Part shown: positions 34,295 through 43,220 of the stretch, in pieces | Layout: each line of letters begins with the position of its first letter | Numbering within the stretch: position 1 is the first letter of the stretch | Assembly: GCF_034351645.1 (NCBI RefSeq) | Contig: NZ_CP133782.1 | Span: 2,113,001-2,177,000, forward strand | DNA from: Pseudomonas sp. DC1.2 | GTDB taxonomy: Bacteria; Pseudomonadota; Gammaproteobacteria; Pseudomonadales; Pseudomonadaceae | Reading direction: 5' to 3' | Length of the DNA: 64,000 nt | Program-made: the position numbers and the translations under genes | Notes under the pieces: generated by a model | Databases searched by the model: none | Seen by the model: only the letters and a program-made list of their open reading frames with translations | Told to the model about the DNA's origin: nothing

Positions 34295-35989
34295 ATGAAT
34301 CAACCCAGTGCAAGCCCGCAACGCAGCTATACCCGAGGTTCCCAGGACAAGGCCTTGCTGACGATGACCATCGGCGAGGCGTTCGATCACACCGTCGCGC
34401 ACTACCCGCACGGGGACGCACTGGTGGTGCGCCATCAGCACATACGCTATAGCTGGCGGCAATTGTCAGACGCCGTCGATCTTCACGCCCGAGCCCTGCT
34501 GGCGCTGGGTTTGCAGACCGGTGACCGCCTCGGCATCTGGGCGCCGAACTGCGCCCAGTGGTGCATCAGCCAATTCGCCAGCGCGAAAATCGGCGTGATT
34601 CTGGTCAACATTAATCCCGCCTACCGCAGCTCTGAACTTGATTACGTGTTGAAGCAGTCTGGCTGTCAGTGGCTGGTATGTGCAGGGGCCTTCAAGACCT
34701 CCAACTATCACGCCATGCTGCAAGGGTTGCTGCCGGAGCTGGCGGAGCAATCCATTGGCCATTTACACAGTGAGCGCTTGCCGGAGTTGCGCGGGGTGAT
34801 TAGCCTCGATGCGCAGCCACCCTCGGGCTTCCTGCCGTGGTCGCAACTGGCGGATGTAGCGGCCAGCGTCTCGGTCGCTCGGTTGGACGAACGTCAGCGC
34901 AGTCTGCATTTCGATCAGCCCGTTAACCTCCAGTACACCTCCGGCACCACCGGTTTTCCCAAGGGTGCCACCCTCAGTCACTACAACATTCTCAACAACG
35001 GTTACATGGTGGGCGAAAGTCTGGGCCTGACCGCCAATGATCGGCTGGTCATCCCGGTGCCGCTGTATCACTGCTTTGGCATGGTCATGGGCAACCTCGG
35101 CTGTGTGACTCACGGCAGTACGATGATTTACCCCAGCGATGCCTTCGATCCGCTTCTGACTCTGCTCGCCGTTGACGAAGAAAAAGCCACCGCGCTGTAT
35201 GGCGTACCGACCATGTTCATCGCGATACTCGATCAACCTCGGCGCGCCGAATTCAATCTGTCGACCCTGCGTACCGGCATCATGGCCGGGGCCACGTGCC
35301 CTATCGAGGTGATGCGTCGAGTCATCAGCGACCTGCACATGAGTGAAGTGCAAATTGCCTACGGCATGACGGAAACCAGTCCGGTGTCTTTGCAGACCGG
35401 TCCGTCAGACGAATTGGAATTACGCGTCACCACGGTCGGTCGCACCCAGCCGCAGCTGGAAAGCCAGATTCTCGACGAGGCCGGTAACGTGGTTCCTCGC
35501 GGTACAGTCGGTGAGTTGTGTACTCGGGGTTACAGCGTGATGCTCGGTTACTGGAATAACCCGCAAGGCACACGCGACGCCATCGATGAGGCCGGCTGGA
35601 TGCACACCGGTGACTTGGCGACCATGAATGAAGAGGGTTATGTCTGCATCGCCGGGCGTAACAAGGACATGATCATCCGTGGCGGTGAGAATATTTACCC
35701 GCGAGAGTTGGAAGAGTTCTTTTTTACTCACCCGGCCATCGCGGATGTGCAAGTGATCGGCATTCCCTGCTCACGCTACGGTGAAGAGATCGTTGCCTGG
35801 GTCAAGTTTCACCCCGGCCACAGTGCTACCGAAGAGGAGTTGAAAACCTGGTGCAAGGCGCGTATCGCGCACTTCAAGACGCCGCGATACTTCAAGTTCG
35901 TGGAAGAGTTTCCGATGACTGTGACCGGCAAAATCCAAAAATTCCGGATGCGTGAGATCAGTATCGAGGAACTCAAAGCGATACCGTAG
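34295..35989 (+). CDS. AMP-binding acyl-CoA synthetase
   Basis: A 564-residue ANL-superfamily ligase. The P-loop-like motif [16 protein letters not shown], the [10 protein letters not shown] adenine region, the [31 protein letters not shown] hinge region and the C-terminal lysine in [10 protein letters not shown] are intact. It activates a fatty or branched acid to its CoA ester through an acyl-AMP. Placed divergent from liuA behind two LiuR-type boxes, it may activate isovalerate or related acids taken up as such, feeding LiuA (inference). Medium- or long-chain acids remain possible. AGGGGGC precedes ATG 34295. Confidence 0.87.
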   Translation: MNQPSASPQRSYTRGSQDKALLTMTIGEAFDHTVAHYPHGDALVVRHQHIRYSWRQLSDAVDLHARALLALGLQTGDRLGIWAPNCAQWCISQFASAKIGVILVNINPAYRSSELDYVLKQSGCQWLVCAGAFKTSNYHAMLQGLLPELAEQSIGHLHSERLPELRGVISLDAQPPSGFLPWSQLADVAASVSVARLDERQRSLHFDQPVNLQYTSGTTGFPKGATLSHYNILNNGYMVGESLGLTANDRLVIPVPLYHCFGMVMGNLGCVTHGSTMIYPSDAFDPLLTLLAVDEEKATALYGVPTMFIAILDQPRRAEFNLSTLRTGIMAGATCPIEVMRRVISDLHMSEVQIAYGMTETSPVSLQTGPSDELELRVTTVGRTQPQLESQILDEAGNVVPRGTVGELCTRGYSVMLGYWNNPQGTRDAIDEAGWMHTGDLATMNEEGYVCIAGRNKDMIIRGGENIYPRELEEFFFTHPAIADVQVIGIPCSRYGEEIVAWVKFHPGHSATEEELKTWCKARIAHFKTPRYFKFVEEFPMTVTGKIQKFRMREISIEELKAIP

Positions 35990-36249
35990 GAACCGGTTTT
36001 GCTGAACGCAGCAGCGAGAGAATGCTACGGTTGCCGGCGCACGGCGACGTTGTGAAAACTACTCGCTCACCCGGCTGCGCAACCGAAGCGCCCGAGAATT
36101 CACGGTCAAGACCGGCGGCGGTGTAAAGACTTGCATTGCTATGAGGGGCGGGGACACTGACGGCGAGATTTCATGCGTTTAGTGCAGGTCATCCGACACT
36201 TCACCACTGACCGACGATGCTGCCCAGTATCCGGATGAGAGAAAGCACA
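35990..36249. other. Intergenic region between synthetase gene and CrcY terminator
   Basis: About 260 bases of ordinary GC content after the synthetase stop. No gene or RNA was recognised. Confidence 0.35.
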
Positions 36250-36272
36250 AAAGGGAGCCGAAGCTCCCCTTT
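36250..36272. terminator. Terminator of the CrcY-type RNA and possibly of the synthetase gene
   Basis: AAAGGGAGC - CGAA tetraloop - GCTCCCCTTT. On the minus strand the stem is followed by TTTTGTGCTTT, and on the plus strand by TTTAATTT, so it can stop transcripts from either side. Confidence 0.85.
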
Positions 36273-36620
36273 AATTTGTCGTTGCGTGCTCTTTTTTATT
36301 ATTGAGGGGCGGCCTATTGTTGTTTTTGGCAGCCGTTGCCCTTTACCACTGTTTTTGTCGATCCCCATCCGGGATCAAGAGCAAACGTATTTTTTTGAGC
36401 GCTGATTTGCTTTTTCGCTGAACGATCCAACCAGTTCGGGGGGCTACCTGACGGTAGTTTTATTGTTCTCTGCCCGGTTGCGGGTCACTTCGAAAAGCAC
36501 CCTGAAAAGCACATCTTCTCCAAAAAAATCTGTTAGCTGCGTCTCTGCCGTGTTGTTCTTGTTATGTCAGAGTCGTTACGTCTTATTTTTATTGGTTTGC
36601 TGCTTTTTATTCTTGTTATG
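36250..36620 (-). ncRNA. crcY: CrcY-type Crc/Hfq decoy small RNA
   Basis: An approximately 370-nt transcript read on the minus strand from a sigma-54-type promoter to a hairpin terminator. It carries many A-rich CA motifs of the type bound by Hfq/Crc: ATAACAAGAATAA, CAATAAAAATAAGA, CATAACAAGAACAACA, CAAAAACAACAATAG and CAATAATAAAAAAG. These RNAs (CrcZ, CrcY, CrcX) sequester Hfq-Crc and relieve carbon catabolite repression when CbrAB is active. From memory, CrcY of P. putida lies beside the HMG-CoA lyase gene, as here next to liuE, and is of similar length. No protein-coding frame in this AT-rich region is credible. Ends are inferred. Confidence 0.85.
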
Positions 36621-36630
36621 CCATAGAGAT

Positions 36631-36647
36631 AGCAGAAGCCGTGCCAA
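36631..36647 (-). promoter_or_regulatory. Sigma-54 promoter of the CrcY-type RNA
   Basis: On the minus strand TTGGCACGGCTTCTGCT carries GG at -24 and GC at -12 with correct spacing to the consensus TGGCAC-N5-TTGC (one base different). The start of transcription would be near 36620. Confidence 0.82.
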
Positions 36648-36728
36648 CTTTTAAATATCCTTTAAAAACAATTACTTGTGATTTTTTGTGGTTCTTCCGA
36701 TCTGTTCAAGACAGGCATTTTGTTTCCG

Positions 36729-36769
36729 TGTTACTCGTTTGTACCCGCACCTCAGACATAGCGGTAACA
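36729..36769. promoter_or_regulatory. Candidate CbrB upstream activator sites
   Basis: TGTTAC (36729-36734) and GTAACA (36764-36769) are the half-sites described for CbrB activation of crcZ-type promoters, here 29 bases apart and about 80-140 bases before the sigma-54 promoter. The half-sites match; the spacing is wider than the N14 I recall for crcZ. Confidence 0.55.
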
Positions 36770-36788
36770 CCCGGACACATCCGCCTAC

Positions 36789-37688
36789 TCATTGACTGCT
36801 TCGAGCCTTGGCTACGCGCGAGCCCGTCGAGCGGCCCAGTACATTGCAAATCTGCTGGCCAGCCAGAATCAAGGCGTCGAGGTCGATACCGGTCTCTATA
36901 CCCAGGCCGTTGAGCAGGTACACCACGTCTTCGGTCGCGACGTTACCGCTGGCGCCTTTGGCATAAGGGCAGCCGCCGAGGCCGGCGATGGAGCTGTCGA
37001 ACACCGCTATGCCTTCAAGCAGGCTGGCGTAAATGTTGGCCATGGCCTGGCCATAAGTGTCGTGGAAGTGTCCGGCCAGTTTGTTTCGCGGCACATCAGC
37101 CGCGACCACTTCAAACATCTTGCGGGTCGCGCCTGCGGTGCCGGTGCCGATGGTGTCACCCAGCGAGACTTCGTAGCAGCCCATGGCGTAAAGCTCGCGG
37201 GCAACCAGCGCCACCCGTTCCGGCGCGATGTGACCCTCATAGGGACAGCCCAATACGCAGGACACGTAACCACGCACGCTCACGCCGTGCTGTTTGGCGG
37301 CGTCCATGATCGGCACGAAGCGCGCAAGGCTTTCGCTGATCGAGCAGTTGATGTTGCGTTGGGAGAACGCTTCGGACGCGGCGGCGAACACGGCGACTTC
37401 CTTGACCCCGGCGGCAATGGCATCTTCGAACCCGCGCAGGTTCGGTGCCAATGCGCCGTAGGTCACACCGGGCTTGCGCTGAATCTGCGCGAAGACGTCG
37501 GCGGACCCGGCCATCTGTGGCACCCACTTGGGTGACACGAAACTGCCGACCTCTATATAGCCCAGCCCCGCGCCGCTAAGGGCATCGACCAGTTGCACCT
37601 TATCGGCGACGCTGATGGGCAGGGCTTCATTTTGCAGGCCATCGCGGGGGCCGACTTCGATCAGGCGTACCTGGGAGGGGAGTGACAT
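36789..37688 (-). CDS. liuE: Hydroxymethylglutaryl-CoA lyase
   Basis: A 299-residue TIM-barrel enzyme of the HMGL family cleaving HMG-CoA to acetyl-CoA and acetoacetate, the last liu step. The N-terminal VRLIEVGPRDGLQNE (metal and substrate residues), HFHDTYGQAMAN metal-binding motif and GLGGCPYAKGASGNVATED active-site cysteine segment are intact. ATG 37688 gives the usual family length; GTG 37700 is the alternative. It follows liuR by about 60 bases on the same strand, so a liuRE transcript separate from liuABCD is likely, unlike the single liuRABCDE cluster of P. aeruginosa. Confidence 0.94.
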   Translation of the reverse strand: MSLPSQVRLIEVGPRDGLQNEALPISVADKVQLVDALSGAGLGYIEVGSFVSPKWVPQMAGSADVFAQIQRKPGVTYGALAPNLRGFEDAIAAGVKEVAVFAAASEAFSQRNINCSISESLARFVPIMDAAKQHGVSVRGYVSCVLGCPYEGHIAPERVALVARELYAMGCYEVSLGDTIGTGTAGATRKMFEVVAADVPRNKLAGHFHDTYGQAMANIYASLLEGIAVFDSSIAGLGGCPYAKGASGNVATEDVVYLLNGLGIETGIDLDALILAGQQICNVLGRSTGSRVAKARSSQ

Positions 37689-37751
37689 AAGCAATTTCAC
37701 CTGTGTTAGAGATCCTTGCCCCGCAGAGTATGGGAAGGATCAAACGATCAA

Positions 37752-38153
37752 TTACTCAATCGGTTGCTGGTTTTTGATCGTCTGTTCCAGCGCCTGCGTG
37801 CAGCGCTCCTGGGCGGTGTCCAACTCCAGTTTCATCTGTTCAATGTCGAGCATTTGCTGTTCCAGCTGTTCGCGGCGCTCGGCAATTTTGACCAGCATGG
37901 TTTGCAACTGTTTCTGATTGCCGCCGGTGGGGTCGTAGAGTTCGATCAATTCGCGGCATTCGGCCAGGGAAAAACCGATGCGCTTGCCGCGCAAGATCAG
38001 CTTTAAGCTGACCTTGTCCCTGGGTGAGTAGATGCGTTCCTGGCCACGACGCTCGGGGCTGAGCAAACCCTGCTCTTCATAAAAACGAATGGCTCGGGTG
38101 GTGATGTCGAGCTCGCGCGCGAGGTCGGAAATGCTGTAGGTCTGGCTGCTCAT
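37752..38153 (-). CDS. liuR: MerR-family regulator of leucine catabolism
   Basis: A 133-residue MerR-type protein: N-terminal winged helix (YSISDLARELDITTRAIRFYEEQGLLSPER), then a dimerisation helix (about 80-120, EQLEQQMLDIEQMKLELD). No metal-binding cysteines, as in LiuR, which senses a branched-chain acyl-CoA rather than metal. A palindrome matching those before liuA lies about 45 bases upstream, showing autoregulation. It heads a probable liuRE unit. Confidence 0.9.
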   Translation of the reverse strand: MSSQTYSISDLARELDITTRAIRFYEEQGLLSPERRGQERIYSPRDKVSLKLILRGKRIGFSLAECRELIELYDPTGGNQKQLQTMLVKIAERREQLEQQMLDIEQMKLELDTAQERCTQALEQTIKNQQPIE

Positions 38154-38195
38154 GAAAGCACTCGAAGAAAGTCATGACGCTAAGCTAATGTCAGC

Positions 38196-38211
38196 TTGAC
38201 GTTTACGTCAA
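38196..38211. promoter_or_regulatory. LiuR-type operator upstream of liuR
   Basis: TTGACGTTTACGTCAA, a 16-base palindrome with two central mismatches, is shared with the two sites upstream of liuA. Expected to control liuR and liuE. Confidence 0.82.
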
Positions 38212-38275
38212 GCGGCTTGGGACTCGAGTGCGGCGACCGGCTTGCCCGCGAAGAGCGATCACGCAGTGCAAAGCC

Positions 38276-39205
38276 CTACAGCTTGTCGAGCTTCTTCTCA
38301 TGCGCTGTGACCTGCTGGCATAACTCGATCATCTGCTCGCGCATCCAGCGGTTTGCCGGATCCTGATCGGTGCTTTCGTGCCAGTAGAGGTGAGTTTCCA
38401 CGGGTGGCACATCGTTCACGGGCAAGCTGAAAGCGTGCAGGTCGTTACGACGGGCGAAGCGTTCCGGCACGGTCATCACCATGTCAGTCTGCTGCAACAC
38501 TTGGGACGCCATCAGGTAATGCTGGGAACGCAACGCGATCTTGCGCTGAATCCCCATTTTGCCCAGCGCCAGGTCGACATGCCCCAGTCCGCTGCGGCGG
38601 CTGGAGATGTGAATATGGGTCAGCGACAGATAATCCTCGAGGGTGAATTTTTCCTTGCCCGCCAACGGATGGCCCTTGCGCATGGCGCACACGTAACGGT
38701 CTTCCATCAGCTTGACGTGGCGTACTTGCGGGTCGGTGTTGAGCGGCGCATCTACTGCAAAATCGAGGCGCCCAGCGGCCAGTTCCTTGGTGGTCTCCCG
38801 GCGTTTAGACAGGAAGCTTTCAATGATGACGGTCGGCGCGAGGCGGCGCAGACGCTGGAAGAGCGGCGGCAGGATGACCGCTTCGGTGAGGTCGGTCATG
38901 CTTATGCGGTAGGTCTTGACCGCCTGCAACGGGTTGAAAATGCGGCTTTCCTGCACCGACACCCGCAGCAGCGAAAGCGCGTTACGCACTGGACCGATGA
39001 TGTTCTGGGCCATCGGGGTCGGCACCATGCCTTGGGCGGTACGCACGAACAACGGGTCGTTGAAGGTCTCGCGCAGGCGGGCCAGAGCGTTCGAGACTGC
39101 GGGCTGAGTAATGCCGACAATCTGCCCGGCGCGGGTCAGGTTGGCTTCGGTGTAGATCGCGTCGAAGACGATGAAAAGGTTGAGGTCGACCTTGCTCAGA
39201 TTCAT
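38276..39205 (-). CDS. LysR-type transcriptional regulator
   Basis: A 309-residue LysR protein of the NodD/LinR-like branch: winged helix (about 5-65, LNLFIVFDAIYTEANLTRAGQIVGITQPAVSNALARLR) and effector domain (about 90-300). It is divergent from an acyl-CoA dehydrogenase gene, which is its likely target. The inducer is unknown; a fatty or branched acyl compound would fit. A palindrome candidate lies between the two genes. Confidence 0.87.
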   Translation of the reverse strand: MNLSKVDLNLFIVFDAIYTEANLTRAGQIVGITQPAVSNALARLRETFNDPLFVRTAQGMVPTPMAQNIIGPVRNALSLLRVSVQESRIFNPLQAVKTYRISMTDLTEAVILPPLFQRLRRLAPTVIIESFLSKRRETTKELAAGRLDFAVDAPLNTDPQVRHVKLMEDRYVCAMRKGHPLAGKEKFTLEDYLSLTHIHISSRRSGLGHVDLALGKMGIQRKIALRSQHYLMASQVLQQTDMVMTVPERFARRNDLHAFSLPVNDVPPVETHLYWHESTDQDPANRWMREQMIELCQQVTAHEKKLDKL

Positions 39206-39251
39206 TACGCGGCTCTCTTGTTGTAGGGGCGGTTTTAGCCTGGGCGATCAG

Positions 39252-39266
39252 CCGATCATATATCGG
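39252..39266. promoter_or_regulatory. Candidate LysR operator
   Basis: The inverted repeat CCGAT - CATAT - ATCGG lies between the divergent lysR-type and acyl-CoA dehydrogenase genes. Confidence 0.45.
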
Positions 39267-39370
39267 TGATGAATGTTAATACACGCCGAGAATAGGCTAG
39301 GTAAATTATCAGCGCTGTTCTAGCATCGATTGCATGACCTAAACAACCTCTCCCAAGAAGGTAGCTGCTC

Positions 39371-40600
39371 ATGGATTTCGCGTATTCGCCCAAGGTTCAG
39401 GAACTGCGTGAGCGCGTCACTGCGTTCATGGACACCTACGTTTACCCTGCTGAAGCGGTGTTTGAGCGTCAGGTCGCCGAAGGCGATCGCTGGCAGCCGA
39501 CCGCGATCATGGAAGAACTCAAACTCAAGGCCAAGGCCGAAGGATTGTGGAACCTGTTCCTGCCTGAGTCCGAACTCGGTGCGGGCCTGACCAACCTTGA
39601 ATACGCGCCGCTGGCCGAAATCATGGGCCGCTCGTTGCTCGGTCCTGAGCCGTTCAACTGCTCCGCGCCCGATACCGGCAACATGGAAGTGTTGGTGCGC
39701 TACGCCAATGAAGAACAGAAGCAGCGTTATCTCGAACCACTGTTGCGCGGCGAGATTCGCTCGGCGTTCGCCATGACCGAGCCTGATGTCGCCTCGTCCG
39801 ACGCCACCAACATGGCGGCCCGCGCCGTGCGTGATGGCGACCAATGGGTGATCAATGGCAAAAAATGGTGGACCTCAGGCGCTTGCGACCCACGTTGCAA
39901 GATCCTGATCTTCATGGGCTTGAGCAACCCCGACGCGCCGCGTCATGCCCAGCATTCAATGATTCTGGTACCGGTGGATGCCCCAGGCGTGAAGATTGTC
40001 CGTCCGTTGCCGGTGTTCGGTTACGACGACGCACCCCATGGTCATGCGGAGGTGTTGTTTGAGAATGTACGCGTGCCCTATGAAAATGTTCTGCTGGGTG
40101 AGGGGCGCGGTTTTGAAATTGCTCAGGGGCGCCTTGGGCCGGGACGGATTCACCACTGCATGCGCTCGGTTGGCATGGCCGAGCGTGCGCTGGAGTTGAT
40201 GTGCAAACGTGCGGTGAGCCGCACGGCATTCGGCAAACCCTTGGCGCGGTTGGGCGGCAATATCGACAAGATCGCCGACTCGCGAATGGAAATCGACATG
40301 GCAAGGCTGCTGACGTTGAAAGCGGCGTACATGATGGACACCGTGGGCAACAAAGTGGCGAAAAGTGAAATCGCCCAGATCAAAGTGGTTGCACCCAATG
40401 TGGCCTTGCGGGTGATTGATCGAGCGATCCAGATTCATGGCGGGGCAGGGGTGTCCAACGACTTTCCGCTGGCTTACATGTACGCGATGCAGCGCACTCT
40501 GCGCCTGGCCGACGGTCCGGACGAAGTGCATCGCGCGGCGATTGGCAAGTTCGAAATCGGCAAGTACGTGCCGAAAGAGATGATGCGTAGCAGTCATTAA
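39371..40600 (+). CDS. Acyl-CoA dehydrogenase family protein
   Basis: A 409-residue FAD protein with the acyl-CoA dehydrogenase folds: [17 protein letters not shown] (FAD/substrate), the beta domain [13 protein letters not shown], and the C-terminal [34 protein letters not shown]. The segment [20 protein letters not shown] places it among the ACAD10/11-like group found singly in proteobacteria, whose substrates may be long or branched 4-hydroxyacyl- or acyl-CoA. It stands alone, under the divergent LysR regulator. AAGGT lies 12 bases before ATG 39371. Confidence 0.88.
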   Translation: MDFAYSPKVQELRERVTAFMDTYVYPAEAVFERQVAEGDRWQPTAIMEELKLKAKAEGLWNLFLPESELGAGLTNLEYAPLAEIMGRSLLGPEPFNCSAPDTGNMEVLVRYANEEQKQRYLEPLLRGEIRSAFAMTEPDVASSDATNMAARAVRDGDQWVINGKKWWTSGACDPRCKILIFMGLSNPDAPRHAQHSMILVPVDAPGVKIVRPLPVFGYDDAPHGHAEVLFENVRVPYENVLLGEGRGFEIAQGRLGPGRIHHCMRSVGMAERALELMCKRAVSRTAFGKPLARLGGNIDKIADSRMEIDMARLLTLKAAYMMDTVGNKVAKSEIAQIKVVAPNVALRVIDRAIQIHGGAGVSNDFPLAYMYAMQRTLRLADGPDEVHRAAIGKFEIGKYVPKEMMRSSH

Positions 40601-40608
40601 GACCTGTA

Positions 40609-40639
40609 GATCGTTCTCACTTTGCACGTGGGAACGATC
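40609..40639. terminator. Hairpin between converging genes
   Basis: GATCGTTCTCAC and GTGGGAACGATC form a 12-bp stem with one mismatch and a 7-base loop between the acyl-CoA dehydrogenase and PstS-OmpA genes. It resembles the CGTTCCCACG-type intergenic repeats of Pseudomonas; terminator function is likely but there is no T-run. Confidence 0.6.
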
Positions 40640-40646
40640 GGCTGGC

Positions 40647-41987
40647 TCAATACACCCAAACCTCAACCCGCCGATTTTTGATCCGACCTTCATCCGCGCT
40701 ATTGGCGGCCACCGGCATCTCTGCGCCAAAACCGCGTATCTCGCGGAACACCACGCCGCTTTTTACCAGTTCCCGCCGCACCGCCATCGCCCGCAACTTC
40801 GACAGCAAATCAGCGCGTGCCGGGTCGCTTTTGGCGTCGCCGAACCCGACTAGCGTGACCTCCCGATTGGTTTTGTCGTGCTGCTTTATATAGTCGAGCA
40901 CCCGGGGTAGGTCTTGTCTGGCCTTGTTATCGAGGATCGCGCTGCCTTCTTCGAAACGAAAATTCACCGTCAAACGCTGCGCATGACGGCTTAAGGCCTG
41001 ATACCCCTCGGGCATCAGTGCGTTTGGCGTGACGGCCATGGCGTGTACGGTCTGGGCGATAAAACCACTGGCCGCGACGATCTCCTGTCCTTGGCTGCTT
41101 TGAGCGAACGCCACCAGTGCCTGAGCCCAAGGGTTATTCCCATTGGGTGGCAGGTAAAAGAACAACCGACGAGAGAGGGGATAGTCTTCCGTGGCAATCA
41201 GGCTGTTAAGCGGCAACATCGCCTGCGACTGACCGTCGATGATCGCCACGGCTTTGGCCTGTCGCACGTAGGGCAAACCGATAAAACCGATACCTTGAGG
41301 ATCGAGGCTGACGGCGTCGGATAATTGCTCGCTGGACTCGAACCGTTTTGCCGCGCCGCTCAGCGTTTTCCCATGACTGCTCAGGACCAACTCCTTGAAG
41401 GTGTCGTAGGTGCCCGATTGATCATCGCGCGCGTAAAGATGAATCGGTCCGCCGTGGCTGCCGAGCGCTTCCCAGGTGCTGGCTTCGCCGCTGAAGATTC
41501 GGGCCAGTTGTTCGGTATTGAGCTGATTCAGCGGATTTTTTGGGTGAAGGATGATTGCCACGCCATCGATGGCAATAACTTGCTCGGCACCGGGGCCCTT
41601 CAGATCGCCCAGCGTTTTGAGGTCTGCAAGTTCCTTGTCCTTGATCGGGCGCGAGGACGCGGCTAAATCGGCATTGCCTGTTTTCAGTGCGCTGAATCCG
41701 GTGCTGGAGCCGTGGGCCGCCACCTCGATCACCACGCGGCGACCCTCGGTGGTTTGGCCGACGATGTGCAGTTCGTTAGCGGTGTCCGGGGCTTCGCTGT
41801 GAACCTTCAACAGACCTTGTTCGCGCATCAGGCCTTCGACCAGCGCCGGCCCCAAGGCTGCACCAATGGTGTTTGATCCCTGGATACGCAGCACGGAGCC
41901 TTGTTGCGGCGTCGGTAGGTCACTGGCGGTGGCCGTTAACGGCAGCCAGATGCAGGCCATCAACAGGAACAATACGCGCAGGGTCAT
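40647..41987 (-). CDS. Phosphate-binding-like protein fused to an OmpA C-terminal domain
   Basis: A 446-residue exported protein: signal peptide (to about residue 22, TATAS), then a PstS-like periplasmic binding domain (about 30-320, with RIQGSNTIGAALGPALVEG and SSRPIKDKEL, YARDDQSGTYDTF), and a C-terminal OmpA-like peptidoglycan-binding domain (about 330-446, FRFEEGSAILDNKARQDLPRVLDYIK ... RIKNRRVEVWVY). The fusion suggests a phosphate- or anion-binding protein tethered to the cell wall, perhaps a sensor or scavenger. No pst permease genes are adjacent. ATG 41987 has AAGG 9 bases upstream; a longer frame to 42086 lacks this and would hide the signal peptide. Confidence 0.87.
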   Translation of the reverse strand: MTLRVLFLLMACIWLPLTATASDLPTPQQGSVLRIQGSNTIGAALGPALVEGLMREQGLLKVHSEAPDTANELHIVGQTTEGRRVVIEVAAHGSSTGFSALKTGNADLAASSRPIKDKELADLKTLGDLKGPGAEQVIAIDGVAIILHPKNPLNQLNTEQLARIFSGEASTWEALGSHGGPIHLYARDDQSGTYDTFKELVLSSHGKTLSGAAKRFESSEQLSDAVSLDPQGIGFIGLPYVRQAKAVAIIDGQSQAMLPLNSLIATEDYPLSRRLFFYLPPNGNNPWAQALVAFAQSSQGQEIVAASGFIAQTVHAMAVTPNALMPEGYQALSRHAQRLTVNFRFEEGSAILDNKARQDLPRVLDYIKQHDKTNREVTLVGFGDAKSDPARADLLSKLRAMAVRRELVKSGVVFREIRGFGAEMPVAANSADEGRIKNRRVEVWVY

Positions 41988-42061
41988 GCCGGTACCTTTA
42001 AGGACATAGGAAGTGCCGGGAGAATAAGTCAGTAAGATTTCCGAAAGATGACAGCTGCCAA

Positions 42062-42088
42062 TGTGTGAGCAAGCAAGCTCGTTCACAC
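42062..42088. repeat. REP-like palindrome
   Basis: TGTGTGAGCAAGCAAGCTCG with TTCACAC after it forms an imperfect palindrome akin to pseudomonad REP units, between xthA and the PstS-OmpA gene. Confidence 0.5.
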
Positions 42089-42117
42089 CGTTGATTTGTG
42101 CAGGTTTTACAGTCGGA

Positions 42118-42930
42118 TCAGCTCAGTTCAAGCCAGATCGGCGCATGGTCTGACGGTTTTTCCATTCCGCGCAGTTCGTAATCCACGCCCGCATCCTTCA
42201 CCCGTGGTAGCAAGCCGTGGGACGCCATGATCAAGTCGATCCGCAGACCACGCTTGGGCTCATCTTCGAATCCGCGACTACGGTAGTCGAACCAACTGAA
42301 ACGGTCGGTAACGTCCGGATACAGATGTCGGAAGCTGTCCACCAACCCCCAGTTCTTGAGGCGGGCCATCCACTCGCGCTCTTCCGGCAGGAAGCTGCAC
42401 TTGCCGGTTTTCAGCCAGCGTTTCATGTTGTCCGGGCCAATACCGATGTCGCAATCTTGCGGTGAAATATTCACGTCGCCCATCACCACCAGCGCCTGGT
42501 CATTGCTGAACTGGCTTTCCAGCAGGTGCTGCAAATCGTTATAGAAGCGCTGTTTGGCCGGGAATTTGGTCGGGTGATCGCGGCTTTCGCCCTGTGGGAA
42601 ATAGCCGTTCATGATCGTCACCGGCACGCCATTCTCGTCGGCGAAGGTGCCCCAGATGAAACGCCGCTGAGCGTCTTCTTCATCGGTGGCGAAGCCTTTG
42701 TGCAGTGCAAGCGGTTCCTGACGCGAGAGCAGCGCGACGCCGTAGTGACCTTTCTGCCCATGGAAATACACGTGGTAGCCCAGCGCCTGAACCTCTGCCA
42801 GTGGGAACTGGTCGTCATGCACCTTGGTTTCCTGGAGGCCAATGACATCCGGCTGGTGCTTTTCGATCAGCGCTGCCAACTGATGAGGGCGAGCGCGCAG
42901 CCCGTTGATGTTGAAGGAGACGATCTTCAT
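42118..42930 (-). CDS. xthA: Exodeoxyribonuclease III
   Basis: A 270-residue AP endonuclease/3'-exonuclease of the EEP superfamily used in base-excision repair. Key motifs are [24 protein letters not shown] (metal-binding Glu), [14 protein letters not shown] (catalytic Asp/Asn) and the final [10 protein letters not shown] (His). ATG 42930 is the start by family alignment; the frame continues 13 codons upstream without support. Length is near the 268 residues of E. coli XthA. Confidence 0.95.
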   Translation of the reverse strand: MKIVSFNINGLRARPHQLAALIEKHQPDVIGLQETKVHDDQFPLAEVQALGYHVYFHGQKGHYGVALLSRQEPLALHKGFATDEEDAQRRFIWGTFADENGVPVTIMNGYFPQGESRDHPTKFPAKQRFYNDLQHLLESQFSNDQALVVMGDVNISPQDCDIGIGPDNMKRWLKTGKCSFLPEEREWMARLKNWGLVDSFRHLYPDVTDRFSWFDYRSRGFEDEPKRGLRIDLIMASHGLLPRVKDAGVDYELRGMEKPSDHAPIWLELS

Positions 42931-43220
42931 GGTCGGCAGTCCTGGCAAAAGCGCGATGCTAGCTGACATGTAGGCAACGGGCCAGTGCGGGGTGAGGGAA
43001 TGAGTGCTGGGCAGTCAGTCCTGTGCCTTCAGCTATGGCCGCTTTGCAAGCAGGTTATGGTCTATACCTTGTGGGAGCGAGCGTGTTCCGGGCGGTGAAT
43101 CGACGAAGAGGCCCGTGCGGCCCCTACTGATTCGGATCAACAGGGAACTGTGACAGCGCTATTAGGCTCGTAACCAGAAGAGTGCCGTCATTTAACGGTG
43201 CCCCGGGGAGATTTACCGCA
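42931..43220. repeat. Intergenic region with one REP half-element
   Basis: About 290 bases between divergent xthA and GNAT genes; TTGTGGGAGCGAGCGTGTTC near 43069-43088 is a single REP-like motif. Nothing else was recognised. Confidence 0.5.

Noticed and set aside
36217..36654. Short plus-strand frames (about 60 codons) in the AT-rich gap before liuE
   Set aside because: They have no ribosome sites, odd composition and lie opposite the CrcY-type RNA, which explains the sequence better.
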